DNA of 64,000 nt. Source: Methylacidiphilum infernorum V4 (GTDB lineage Bacteria > Verrucomicrobiota > Verrucomicrobiia > Methylacidiphilales > Methylacidiphilaceae). The stretch is taken from positions 1,240,001 to 1,304,000 of the forward strand of contig NC_010794.1 of the NCBI RefSeq assembly GCF_000019665.1. The letters are read 5' to 3'. The notes beneath the pieces were generated by a model. That model was not told where the DNA came from. It made no database searches and saw nothing but the letters and a program-made list of their open reading frames with translations. The position numbers and the translations under genes were made by a program. Shown piece after piece: positions 34,157 to 42,856 of this stretch; positions within the stretch are counted from its first letter, which is position 1, and each line of letters begins with the position of its first letter.

Positions 34157-35343
34157 AACTTTCCCTGTACACTGAAAAGAAAATACCTGTTGGGAATCTG
34201 CAGAGATTCATATTTCATATCCGGTTCGCCCAATAAATATTTCATGTCCAGCCTGGCTGAAAAATCTTTAGAAAGTTGAACTTGGGGGCCAAAAGAAAGG
34301 TAAAGCCGGCTTCCTTGATCTGTATAGAGGAGTTCTTGGGAACCGGCAGTATATTTGCAATCTTGGAAGTCTGTACCAAAATTCAAAGAGGCTTTTGAAG
34401 AAACCACCTGTTTCCATTCTCCAAAAAAATCGTTGAAATTTTCATAACCTAATCCTTGGTCAAAAACAAGCTTGGAAAACGAGGTTCCCACGGTCACATA
34501 ACCTTTGGAATTGACCGCCCAGTTTATCCCCTCTCTTAGGCTTGGCATTGTCCAACCGTAGTTATAGTTGAGGGCTTCAAAGCTTGAAAGGGCGGTTGCC
34601 TGGTTAAAAGAACCTTCTGTCCAAAACGTTAGAGGAGTATTCCGGATCGCCTGTTCGACCCTGACTGACAACAAAGAATCGGATTGGTTGTAGATATAAG
34701 ACCAATCCGGGATAACCATTCCATACTCATTAAGGGAGTTGCTTAGGGAAAGAGAAAAAGAGGTCTGCAGCGGAGATTTATAGGACAGGTCTATACCGCT
34801 GCCTTCCGTCATAACATTATAGGTTTGCCAATTGTTAAAAGTAGAGGACTGGTTAATCCATGCCTTGGTAGAAAGACCGTCAAGTTCCCAAGAAAGAGAA
34901 GCTGAGTTGACCGTATTGAGATTATTGAGAAGGGGTGAAGAAGCGGCCAATCTAAAAATTGGAGCTTGGGTGCCATTCAAAGGATCAACATTTTGAATCG
35001 ATGTCGAAGGACTGATAACAAAAGAGAAATGATCCGCGGGTTTGCTTTCAAAAGTCAAACCATAGCCTCCTTGATCTTCGATAAGTTGAAAATTTTTTCC
35101 TCCGGAAGAGTTAAATTGGGTGTCGCCCGTAGAAACCCGAGAAAAAATTCTTGTTCGGGAACTTTGGTATATCTCATTATCAGAAAAAAGGATAGGAGTT
35201 TGGAATATTTCCCTAAGATCTTTTTCCTTGATATCCATGTCCTCATCCAATAAAGATTGACTGTTCAACATCCTTGGAAAAAGTAAAACAACAAAAAGAA
35301 AGACTATCCAAAAAGGCACAAAGGAAGTTTGTAGAAAATTCAT
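34153..35343 (-). CDS. Predicted outer-membrane beta-barrel protein
   Basis: A 396-residue exported protein. The N-terminus is a signal peptide (VPFWIVFLFVVLLFPRMLNSQ) and the body is made of alternating polar and hydrophobic strands rich in Ser, Asn, Tyr and Trp. It ends in YFLFSVQGKF, the C-terminal Phe expected for barrel assembly by BamA. I do not recognise a named family, and there are no porin or receptor plug motifs. It could be a small porin-like or surface protein. It is convergent with the DUF202 gene and divergent from mdh. Confidence 0.7.
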   Translation of the reverse strand: MNFLQTSFVPFWIVFLFVVLLFPRMLNSQSLLDEDMDIKEKDLREIFQTPILFSDNEIYQSSRTRIFSRVSTGDTQFNSSGGKNFQLIEDQGGYGLTFESKPADHFSFVISPSTSIQNVDPLNGTQAPIFRLAASSPLLNNLNTVNSASLSWELDGLSTKAWINQSSTFNNWQTYNVMTEGSGIDLSYKSPLQTSFSLSLSNSLNEYGMVIPDWSYIYNQSDSLLSVRVEQAIRNTPLTFWTEGSFNQATALSSFEALNYNYGWTMPSLREGINWAVNSKGYVTVGTSFSKLVFDQGLGYENFNDFFGEWKQVVSSKASLNFGTDFQDCKYTAGSQELLYTDQGSRLYLSFGPQVQLSKDFSARLDMKYLLGEPDMKYESLQIPNRYFLFSVQGKF

Positions 35344-35429
35344 TTTTTTTCAAAAGTATTTTTAAAGTCCTTGGAATAACAACAAATAGGAAATAAAGGT
35401 GCTTAATATAAAAGAAATTTATAATTAAA

Positions 35430-36359
35430 ATGAAAATATCAATTATTGGAGCAGGATTCGTTGGGGCTACGACAGCACAAAGAATTTGGGAAAAAAACCT
35501 TGGAGATGTTTTTCTTTATGACATCGTTGAAGACATGCCTCAAGGGAAAGCCTTGGACATGATGGAATCGGCTCCTTTACTAGGGGTCGAATCCAAGATC
35601 GTGGGGACAAATAGGTTCGAAGATTGTCAAAATTCGGATATTTTTATAATCACCAGCGGATTGGCAAGGCAGCCGGGAATGTCAAGAGATGATCTCCTGA
35701 ACAGAAATGCAGAAATAGTCAGTGGAATCGCCGAAAACATTCAGCGTTTTTCTCAGGATTCTATAATTATTGTCGTTTCTAACCCCGTTGACGTGTTGAC
35801 CTATCTCATGGCGTATAAAACAAAGTTCCCAAAGAATAGAGTCATGGGCATGGCCGGCGTTTTGGATTCTGCAAGATTTCGTTATTTCATTGCTGAGGAA
35901 CTGGGGATAGCTCCTCAAGAAGTTCAGGCAATGGTTTTAGGCGGTCACGGCGATGAAATGGTTCCTCTTTCAAGGTTTGCAACTGTATCCGGTGTAGGAA
36001 TAGAACATTTTCTTCCAAGAGAAAAAATAGATCAGCTTATAAAGAGAACCCGAGAAGGAGGAGCGGAAATCGTTAAACTCCTCAAAAAAGGGAGCGCTTA
36101 TTACGCTCCCTCTGCAGCGATAATGGAAATGGTGGAAAGTATCGTTAAAGATCAAAAACGGCTTTTACCCTGCTCTGCCTGGTGTGAGGGACAATACGGG
36201 ATTCATGACCAATATGTTGGCGTACCCGTAATTCTTGGGAAAAACGGGATCGAAAAAATAGTCGAACTTCCCCTTACCGGGAAAGAGCTTGGAGAACTTC
36301 AAGAAAGTGCCCGACACCTGGCCGCAAACATAGCGAAATTAAATCTCAGCCACAGGTAA
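35430..36359 (+). CDS. mdh: Malate dehydrogenase (LDH-like type)
   Basis: Oxidises malate to oxaloacetate with NAD in the TCA cycle. The 309-residue protein has the NAD site IIGAGFVGATTAQRI, the catalytic loop TSGLARQPGMSRDDLL (two Args, as in malate rather than lactate enzymes), VVSNPVDVLTYL, MAGVLDSARFRYFIAEE and the catalytic His in VLGGHGDEMVPL. This is the LDH-like malate dehydrogenase of many bacteria. It is divergent from the outer-membrane protein gene. Confidence 0.95.
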   Translation: MKISIIGAGFVGATTAQRIWEKNLGDVFLYDIVEDMPQGKALDMMESAPLLGVESKIVGTNRFEDCQNSDIFIITSGLARQPGMSRDDLLNRNAEIVSGIAENIQRFSQDSIIIVVSNPVDVLTYLMAYKTKFPKNRVMGMAGVLDSARFRYFIAEELGIAPQEVQAMVLGGHGDEMVPLSRFATVSGVGIEHFLPREKIDQLIKRTREGGAEIVKLLKKGSAYYAPSAAIMEMVESIVKDQKRLLPCSAWCEGQYGIHDQYVGVPVILGKNGIEKIVELPLTGKELGELQESARHLAANIAKLNLSHR

Positions 36360-36382
36360 ACAAAATCAAGCTGTTTTACTCC

Positions 36383-36736
36383 TTACGGACTTGACTCGGA
36401 AAAAACGAGATTGGAACGCAAAAGAAAATCGGCAAGGGTGTTTTTAAGAAGGATGCGGTGAATGAGAACCCCATAGTCCGTTTTTTCAAAATATATTCTA
36501 AATTCTTTATAGCGAAACCGATAAATATTCCGGTTGTCTCTTTCAGCTTTGCCAATGCTCTCTGGATCAGCCGAAGATAGGGCTTGAGGCAAGTTTCCCA
36601 GTCCATCCATAACTTGGAACTGCATGGGTTTTGAAAGCTGTGAAAGATCCTGTTCGCTTTGATAACTAAAGACAATCTGAAAAGGTTTCTTATCCTCTAT
36701 CCGTTTCTCAAACAAACTTTCTAGATCTATCTGCAT
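36383..36736 (-). CDS. RelE/ParE-like small protein
   Basis: A 117-residue basic protein whose C-terminal half, IYRFRYKEFRIYFEKTDYGVLIHRILLKN, resembles the strand-turn-strand core of RelE/ParE toxins; a similar pattern also occurs in their non-toxic relatives. The Arg and Tyr residues used by RelE for mRNA cleavage could be those of this segment, but this is not certain. No antitoxin gene lies next to it, since the neighbours are mdh and the NamZ-like gene, so an active toxin is doubtful. The gene lies just 20 bases after NamZ on the same strand. Confidence 0.55.
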   Translation of the reverse strand: MQIDLESLFEKRIEDKKPFQIVFSYQSEQDLSQLSKPMQFQVMDGLGNLPQALSSADPESIGKAERDNRNIYRFRYKEFRIYFEKTDYGVLIHRILLKNTLADFLLRSNLVFSESSP

Positions 36737-36756
36737 AGTTTAAATAAACCTTAACC

Positions 36757-38013
36757 TTATTGCTGGTGGTCCTGGGAAGAATATAACAGGTATTTTTTCC
36801 TCTTCTCTTTGAAATTTTGTATATAATTGTCCCAACCTTCAACTATTTCTTGTATCCTTTTGCCGGAAAGGAAGCCTCGCCTGATCTCATCGCTACCACA
36901 GTACCTGTCGAAATACTCTATCTGATCGGCATTAAGGGAAGCCAGAGGAGCTTGATTGAGTTCGATCATCAACTCCTGAAGCAAATTAAGAGCTATGTCT
37001 ACAAGTTTAACCTTAGAAAATTCTTGGATGTGGACCTGGCATCCCCCCACTCTCCTTTCTCGAAACTTTCCAAAAAATGGCCAATAAACAACGGGGCTAA
37101 AATAACAAAAAGGCAGCTTTCTTTTGTTCATTTGGCGACTAAAAACATAGGGATCGAGCCGTGGGGATCCTATGAATTTGTAAGGGAAAGCTGTTCCCAT
37201 CCCGATGTCGATTTCAGGGCTTATACCTAAAAAGGAGCTGACGGCAAAATAAAAAGGACTATCTTCATCAGGCAAATAGGGAGAAGGAGGATACCAACTC
37301 AAACCGGTATCCTTCCACAGCATGGCTCTATTCCATCCTTTCATGGGCACAAGCGTTAGCTTTGGTTTTTTAAAAATCCAGTTTTCACCGTTAATCATTC
37401 CGGCCATTTCACAAGGAGTCATCCCATGGATATAAGGAATATCCCATTCACTATAAAAAGAACGAAAGCGGTTATCAAAGGGGATTCCTTCAACGCGTTC
37501 TCCACCTAAAGGGTTAGGGCGGTCAAGAACGTAAAATTCTATGCCGTTTTCAGCTGCAGCCTCCATGGCAAGCCCCATCGTACTTAAAAAAGTAAAACTT
37601 CTCGTGCCGATATCCTGCAAGTCAAATACAAGAACGTCAACATCACGAAGCATTTCAGGGGTCGGTTTAAGATCATCACCGTATAAGGGATACACGGGAA
37701 GGTTGGTATGGGGATCGACATAAGATGAAGCAGTTGCCTTGAGGGGTTCTAAACCAAACAAGCCATATTCAGGAGTAAACAAAGCTACAAGTTTTACTTG
37801 TGGAGAATGAAAAAATAGGTCTATGGTAGAGATCCCATTTTTATTGACAGCAGAACGATTAGTAATTAAACCAATTCTTTTTGTTTCCAATCCATGAAAA
37901 TGATTTTCTACAAGCACATCAATTCCCAAATCGATGGCTGCTGCTTGCAAATCATCCAGATAAATGGAAAGTATAATAAGGAAAGCATAAAAGGATATTG
38001 ACACAATACGCAT
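36757..38013 (-). CDS. NamZ-like exo-beta-N-acetylmuramidase (DUF1343/YbbC)
   Basis: A 418-residue exported protein with an N-terminal signal peptide (SFYAFLIILSIYLDDLQAA). The DUF1343 domain follows directly: RIGLITNRSAVNKNG, LFTPEYGLFG, VFDLQDIGTRSFTF, VLDRPNPLGGERVEG and GMTPCEMAGMINGE. Characterised members (NamZ) remove MurNAc from the non-reducing end of peptidoglycan fragments, and the conserved acidic and aromatic residues above fit. It probably acts in the periplasm in wall recycling. It precedes the RelE-like gene on the minus strand and is divergent from the M50 protease. Confidence 0.9.
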   Translation of the reverse strand: MRIVSISFYAFLIILSIYLDDLQAAAIDLGIDVLVENHFHGLETKRIGLITNRSAVNKNGISTIDLFFHSPQVKLVALFTPEYGLFGLEPLKATASSYVDPHTNLPVYPLYGDDLKPTPEMLRDVDVLVFDLQDIGTRSFTFLSTMGLAMEAAAENGIEFYVLDRPNPLGGERVEGIPFDNRFRSFYSEWDIPYIHGMTPCEMAGMINGENWIFKKPKLTLVPMKGWNRAMLWKDTGLSWYPPSPYLPDEDSPFYFAVSSFLGISPEIDIGMGTAFPYKFIGSPRLDPYVFSRQMNKRKLPFCYFSPVVYWPFFGKFRERRVGGCQVHIQEFSKVKLVDIALNLLQELMIELNQAPLASLNADQIEYFDRYCGSDEIRRGFLSGKRIQEIVEGWDNYIQNFKEKRKKYLLYSSQDHQQ

Positions 38014-38080
38014 GAAAAGAAACCTACCGCTTTTTATTTTTCAATGAACAGTTGTTCAATCCCCTAAAGATTTTTTTCCC

Positions 38081-38722
38081 ATGAATCCTTCTCTAGATAA
38101 ACTCTATGTCTTTCTCCTCCTTATTCCTCTTGTTACAATCCATGAACTTGCCCATGCTTTTGTAGCAACCTTGATGGGCGATAGCACCCCTAAAGAAGAA
38201 GGTCGATTGACCTTCAATCCTCTTGCTCACATGGATCTTTTTGGGACCTTGATCATACCCGCTATCAACATTTTCGTCCTTCCCGGAGGATTCGGTTTTT
38301 TTGCTTGGGGCAGGCCCGTTCCTACCGATCCACACCGGCTAAAAAACCCGAGGGTTCAAGGAATTCTGATCGCCCTTGCCGGGCCTCTTGCCAACGTTGT
38401 TGTGGCATTCCTACTCCTTGTAGTCGCCAGGCTGGTCATTCCCCATGACCATAAACTGGGTGAACTTTTTGCAACCTTGGTACTCGCTTCTATTTTTCTT
38501 TCTGTTTTTCATCTTCTTCCCATTATGCCTTTTGACGGTTGGACTATTATCAAAAATATTTTTAAAATCAGTGATCAATGGGAACGCCAAATGGGTCTCT
38601 TTTGGTTTATAGCTATTTTAATTTTCCTCAATCTTCCCCCAGTTTATCATTTTTTGGAATTCTCGGCCTATCAACTCTTCATATTATTAAACCACCTTTC
38701 AGGCTCTCCATTGAGCCGATAA
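38081..38722 (+). CDS. Site-2 protease family (M50) membrane protein
   Basis: A 213-residue protein with about five membrane helices. The metal-binding motif HELAH is at residues about 21-25 in the first helix, and the third ligand should be the Asp of MPFDGW near residue 150, a variant of the NPxDG motif. The segment FNPLAHMDLFGTL is typical of compact S2P proteins. It lacks PDZ or CBS domains. It would cleave transmembrane substrates in the bilayer; the substrate is unknown. Mrp follows after 17 bases. Confidence 0.9.
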   Translation: MNPSLDKLYVFLLLIPLVTIHELAHAFVATLMGDSTPKEEGRLTFNPLAHMDLFGTLIIPAINIFVLPGGFGFFAWGRPVPTDPHRLKNPRVQGILIALAGPLANVVVAFLLLVVARLVIPHDHKLGELFATLVLASIFLSVFHLLPIMPFDGWTIIKNIFKISDQWERQMGLFWFIAILIFLNLPPVYHFLEFSAYQLFILLNHLSGSPLSR

Positions 38723-38739
38723 GAAACACGCTTTGAATT

Positions 38740-39774
38740 ATGTCCATACTTAGCAAGGAACTCATTTTAAATCAACTGAAACAGGTCCGTTATCCTGGGT
38801 TCAGCAGGGATATTGTCTCTTTTGGCCTTGTCAAAGAAATAGAATCGCTTGAAGGGGAAGTTCGTATTAAACTTGAACTTTCCAGTCCTAATCCCGATGT
38901 TCCCGGACAACTGGAAAAAGAAATCAAATCAAAACTCTCTACCCTTGAAGGTATCGGTAATGTCCAGGTTGTCATTAAACGACCGGAATCTCGGTCCCTT
39001 CCTAAACCTTCACCCACAGGCTCGGAAATTAAACATATTATAGCCATTGCCAGCGGCAAAGGAGGTGTCGGGAAGTCCACCGTTGCCGCCAATCTTGCCT
39101 GTGCACTTTATAAGAAAGGCCTGGATGTTGGACTCTGCGATTGTGATATATATGGCCCCAGCATTTCCATGATGTTTGGCACGATAGAATCTCCCCAGAT
39201 TACTCCCGATGAGAGGCTTATCCCGGTAGAACGCTACGGTCTAAAACTAATGAGCATGGGCTTTTTGCTCGAAGCTGACCAACCTGCCGTTTTAAGAGGA
39301 CCCTTGGTCACCCGTTATACGCAAGAGTTTCTTAAAAACGTGGATTGGGGAAATCTCGATTTTCTAGTCCTCGATTTACCTCCCGGCACAGGGGATATCC
39401 AACTGACGATCGTCCAGACGGTTAGGCTTTCAGGGGCGGTTATCGTGACTACTCCTCAAGAAGTAGCTCTCGTCGATGCCAGGAAAGCGGTCAGCATGTT
39501 CAAAAAAGTAAATGTTCCTATCCTGGGGATTATAGAAAATATGAGCTATTTTCTTTGCCCAAGCGATAACCAAAAATATGACCTTTTTGGTTGTGGTGGA
39601 GGCAAAAGAGAAGCTGAAAAACAAAATGTTCCCTTTTTAGGGGAAATTCCTATTGAACCCGAACTGCGTATATCCTCTGATCAGGGACTGCCCATCGTTT
39701 TGTCCGATCCGGATAGAAAAACAAGCCGGGTTTTCCTCGAAGCGGCAAAAAAAATTATTGACTTTTTGAAATAA
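38740..39774 (+). CDS. apbC: Mrp/ApbC family iron-sulfur cluster carrier ATPase
   Basis: A 344-residue P-loop protein that carries Fe-S clusters to target proteins. An N-terminal MIP18/DUF59 domain (about 5-80) is followed by the deviant Walker A SGKGGVGKST near 105-114, then CDCDIYGPS, LDLPPGTGDIQLT and the TPQEVALVDARKA segment. The CxxC that bridges clusters in many members is altered here to CPSDNQ, leaving one Cys plus a later one in FGCGGG. Such variants occur in the family, so cluster binding is plausible but not certain. Confidence 0.92.
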   Translation: MSILSKELILNQLKQVRYPGFSRDIVSFGLVKEIESLEGEVRIKLELSSPNPDVPGQLEKEIKSKLSTLEGIGNVQVVIKRPESRSLPKPSPTGSEIKHIIAIASGKGGVGKSTVAANLACALYKKGLDVGLCDCDIYGPSISMMFGTIESPQITPDERLIPVERYGLKLMSMGFLLEADQPAVLRGPLVTRYTQEFLKNVDWGNLDFLVLDLPPGTGDIQLTIVQTVRLSGAVIVTTPQEVALVDARKAVSMFKKVNVPILGIIENMSYFLCPSDNQKYDLFGCGGGKREAEKQNVPFLGEIPIEPELRISSDQGLPIVLSDPDRKTSRVFLEAAKKIIDFLK

Positions 39775-39883
39775 CATCTTAGCATCCCATTTTTAATAAA
39801 TATTGCCCCACTGAAGACAATTTATTGTAGTATTTTATTAATAGGATTTCATGTGAAGAATCGTGAAGATTCGGAGGGATAGA

Positions 39884-40111
39884 ATGGAGGAAAACAAAGA
39901 GATGGAGTGTATTTCTACGCTGCTAAAAAATTCGACTCTTTATCAAGAATTTCTACTCGAAAGAGAGGAAATTTTAAAGCACAAGTGGATTGAAAGTGAA
40001 AAAAAAGGCTACGATATAGGTTTTGAAAAAGCCCTGCTCGATTGGGTCATTAATCATCGGAGCAAGTGGCTGGCCAGTCGAAAAAAAAGCATTGATCAGA
40101 GCAAGAGCTGA
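39884..40111 (+). CDS. Hypothetical protein, 75 residues
   Basis: A small, charged, helical protein: LYQEFLLEREEILKHKWIESEKKGYDIGFEKALLDW reads as one long amphipathic helix with a conserved-looking Trp and Tyr. The preferred ATG at 39884 is preceded by GGAGGG at ideal spacing; the longer frame from a GTG at 39863 would include that site and is less likely. I do not recognise the family with confidence. A small soluble regulatory or adaptor protein is possible. Confidence 0.65.
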   Translation: MEENKEMECISTLLKNSTLYQEFLLEREEILKHKWIESEKKGYDIGFEKALLDWVINHRSKWLASRKKSIDQSKS

Positions 40112-40268
40112 ACAGGGTTCAGGGTTTGTTTTTTAATCTTTTTAAATTTCGAAGATTGACCAAGGGACTTTATCTCCATAAAGGAACTTTTTCCCGGAAG
40201 GATAGTTAATTAAATAATAATATTATTCTCTGCGTTTTTTCGAATCTCTAGGGTGCAGAGGAAATCCT

Positions 40269-41693
40269 ATGGAAATCTTTATCGTCTTATCCGGGAAAAA
40301 AGAGGGTCCTTATTCCATGGAGGAAGTCCTTCAGCTCCTCGAAAAAGGAACTATCAATACTCAAACCCTGGCTTGGCGCAAAGGATTAAAAGATTGGGAG
40401 CCCCTTGGAAAATTAATTCAAGAAGTTCAAGAAGCCGAGCAAAAAGGATCTTCTCCAGGTGAAGAAAAAAATGTACAAAAGGAAGAACCTGTAACCCAAG
40501 GAGAGATTCCAGGAAAAGAACCTAAAACTGATCCATTAATCCAGTTACTTAAGGCCTCTGAACAGGTTGAAGCTTGGATGGGCCAAGAGCTGGCTAATTT
40601 TGGGCTGCAAGTCAGCCCCACTAAATCGCATCCTTTAGAACCCAAAGTTTGGCTCGAGTACCATCTGGAATTTCCCCATCCCAACTCTCAAGAGATAACC
40701 GCTCGATCATCGGCCCTATTTCAATTTCTATACACCCCTTTTCGCCAATTCGAACAGGAGGTTCGCCTTTCATTATCCATAATGGGGCAAACGAAACGTT
40801 TCTGTGTCGTCGATCTTACCCAAGAACACGTTAAACAAATTGTAAAAACCCTTCTACTCAAATTTCCTGACCCTTCTTCTCCTTTTTCCCTTTGCCATTT
40901 TCATCAGAAAAGAGCCTTTCCCTGGCAACTGTGGTTAACTCCTAACAAAATTACCCGCATCCAACCTATCAATACGGTCAATTGGGCTAGGCTGCTTTGG
41001 ATAATCGGCCTTCTCTTTATCCCCTATTATGGAGTAGGCTTCCTCATTCTGCTTTCTGGATGGTTTCTCTATCAATCCGCTTTTCATAATGGATACTATG
41101 TGATTCGATCCGCCTGGCCTTCCTTTGCTCCCTTGATTCCCAAGAACCTCATTTTGCGCAGCTTAGTGCTAAGATCAAAGGCAACCGAATTAAGTCAAAT
41201 AAAGGAATTTTTAGAAAAGGAATATGCCCAAAAGTTGTCTCCAAGCGTTGAGCCGCTGCCTCCTGATTATACATTTTTTTTGCACAGGCAGAATAGAATT
41301 TATTACAAAAGGGATCAATCGTTCGGTTTTATCGAGTTAGCCCCTCAAAAAGAGGATTTGAGGCTCACTGTCGCTGCTTATGAAAATTCCGGGGCATGGA
41401 AGGAAAAAGCGATCGGTTATGGGAAAGATCTCCTCACCCATTCTTTCTGCGTTCTTGTCGAACCCAAAGAAACGATTAAAACCGGTGATCTCCAAAAATC
41501 AGCCCTTGAGGCTTACACCTTTGCCCACAGCCTCTATATTCATGTAGTACAAGCGATTGAAAAATTATACGAAAGACCTATTCTTTCTCTAGATGTATAC
41601 CAGGACTGCGATTTTCAAAAATACGAAGTAAACAAAGAAACCTCGCTGGTAGACCTCCTAAAGTCGGGATCAAGGTGGATATTTCCCTTATAA
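40269..41693 (+). CDS. GYF_2-domain membrane protein
   Basis: A 474-residue protein. Residues 1-50 are a GYF_2 (DUF4339) domain with its usual GPYSMEEVLQLLEKGTI, LAWRKGLKDWEPLG pattern. A Lys/Glu-rich linker follows (about 55-95). A pair of hydrophobic segments near residues 240-275 (LLWIIGLLFIPYYGVGFLIL) spans the membrane. The C-terminal half, about 200 residues, has no family that I can recognise and seems to be soluble. GYF_2 domains usually bind peptides or proteins, so a scaffold role in the inner membrane is an inference. A ribosome site (GAGGAA) precedes the ATG. Confidence 0.7.
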   Translation: MEIFIVLSGKKEGPYSMEEVLQLLEKGTINTQTLAWRKGLKDWEPLGKLIQEVQEAEQKGSSPGEEKNVQKEEPVTQGEIPGKEPKTDPLIQLLKASEQVEAWMGQELANFGLQVSPTKSHPLEPKVWLEYHLEFPHPNSQEITARSSALFQFLYTPFRQFEQEVRLSLSIMGQTKRFCVVDLTQEHVKQIVKTLLLKFPDPSSPFSLCHFHQKRAFPWQLWLTPNKITRIQPINTVNWARLLWIIGLLFIPYYGVGFLILLSGWFLYQSAFHNGYYVIRSAWPSFAPLIPKNLILRSLVLRSKATELSQIKEFLEKEYAQKLSPSVEPLPPDYTFFLHRQNRIYYKRDQSFGFIELAPQKEDLRLTVAAYENSGAWKEKAIGYGKDLLTHSFCVLVEPKETIKTGDLQKSALEAYTFAHSLYIHVVQAIEKLYERPILSLDVYQDCDFQKYEVNKETSLVDLLKSGSRWIFPL

Positions 41694-41736
41694 AAGATAA
41701 AGATTACACAAAGATCTCATGGTCGTGTTATCTTTT
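41692..41736. terminator. Candidate bidirectional terminator
   Basis: AAAAGATAA (41692-41700) is a perfect inverted match of TTATCTTTT (41728-41736), with 27 bases between. The site lies exactly between two convergent genes, and the arms provide T-rich ends in both directions. The stem is AT-rich, so termination strength is uncertain. Confidence 0.35.
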
Positions 41737-41765
41737 CCCTGGACAAAGGTCTTTCCCCGCTCCAT

Positions 41766-42329
41766 TTATTGAAGCAAGGCTGCTGAAAACACGATCAATC
41801 CTCCCATAGCTAAAGAGACCGCCAAGTACCATACCGGTTTTTTTTTCATCAATGCCGAAACGGAGGACAAGGCGATTCCAACCTGGACAAGGATGCCCGC
41901 CATTCTAAAAATATGATGCTTGTGGTAATGCCGATCGCTTTCCTTGATCCTTTCTGTAACTTGTTCTTCGAGGAGCTTGGCTTTTTGCTCAATTTCCTTT
42001 TTTTCTTTTTTGTATCTTTCTATCTCCTGCTCAAACTCCGGCCTAGGGTTTAAAATATTGGCGATGCGATAACCCGCTTCTCGCATGGATTTAGCCTGGA
42101 AAAAATTCCACATGTCCGTTGCCTTGTCTTGTAATAAAATAGCTTCGTTCCTTAAAATAATCGCTTCGGTAACACTATTCTCCGAATCCGCCGCCACAAT
42201 CGTTCCCAGCACCGCCATGAGGATGATCGAAAAAGAAACATGAAAGAGCCATTTTTCTTTTTTTCTTTCTTCCTCAAGCCTTTCTTCAATAATCTCGTTG
42301 GCTTTTTCTTCAATCGGATTTTCAGGCAT
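41766..42329 (-). CDS. DUF4337-type membrane protein
   Basis: About 187 residues from the Met at 42329. A first membrane helix (HVSFSIILMAVLGTIVA) is followed by a coiled-coil segment (residues about 85-140, ERYKKEKKEIEQKAKLLEEQ) and two further hydrophobic helices at the C-terminus (FRMAGILVQVGIALSSVSALM and VSLAMGGLIVFSAALL). This layout matches DUF4337, whose function is unknown. The frame extends upstream to 42422, but the extra 31 residues are AT-rich spacer-like and no motif supports them. Confidence 0.78.
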   Translation of the reverse strand: MPENPIEEKANEIIEERLEEERKKEKWLFHVSFSIILMAVLGTIVAADSENSVTEAIILRNEAILLQDKATDMWNFFQAKSMREAGYRIANILNPRPEFEQEIERYKKEKKEIEQKAKLLEEQVTERIKESDRHYHKHHIFRMAGILVQVGIALSSVSALMKKKPVWYLAVSLAMGGLIVFSAALLQ

Positions 42330-42558
42330 ATCTCTTTTTAAATCTATTGATATAATTGATAAACTTAAAAAAAAAGAATTGCTTATCATTCTTTTAAATT
42401 CTTTTTTATGAAAATAAATCAAAAGTATCCTCCATTTTCGATTTCAAAACGACTTTGCACGGATTTCCTATCGCTAACATTTTATGCAATTTTTATTTAT
42501 TCTTATTTGCTTTTTATTTGGTTTATATCATAATATTTTCTAATCAATGGAGTAAACT

Positions 42559-42783
42559 ATGAATATTAATGATGTAATTGCCTTTATTGTTTCTTCCTTT
42601 GGTACTCTTGTAGGACTTATCGTTCTTTTTCTTCTGTTTGGTGGATGGATTTTAGCTCTAGTTGGAGCAACCGTTTTCAGTAGCTTTTTTGCCGCCACAC
42701 CCTCCAGGAGCACAACAACCAAAAAACAAGAAGAGCAGTTAGCCATCAAAGAAGAAATCGAAACGGGTTTACCGGCCAAATAA
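42559..42783 (+). CDS. Small membrane protein, 74 residues
   Basis: Residues about 5-45 form two close hydrophobic segments with a Gly-Gly pair (FLLFGGWILALVGATVF), and the tail is Thr/Lys-rich and charged. AATGGAG lies at good spacing before the ATG, so translation is likely. I do not recognise a family. It sits between the DUF4337 gene, which is divergent, and the ABC permease, which converges on it. Confidence 0.6.
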   Translation: MNINDVIAFIVSSFGTLVGLIVLFLLFGGWILALVGATVFSSFFAATPSRSTTTKKQEEQLAIKEEIETGLPAK

Positions 42784-42856
42784 CGCACCATGGTCTGCAA
42801 GTTTTGAACCCAAGGGATGTGAAGAGCGGGCGGGTGCTGAAGAAGAGTGAAAAAGT

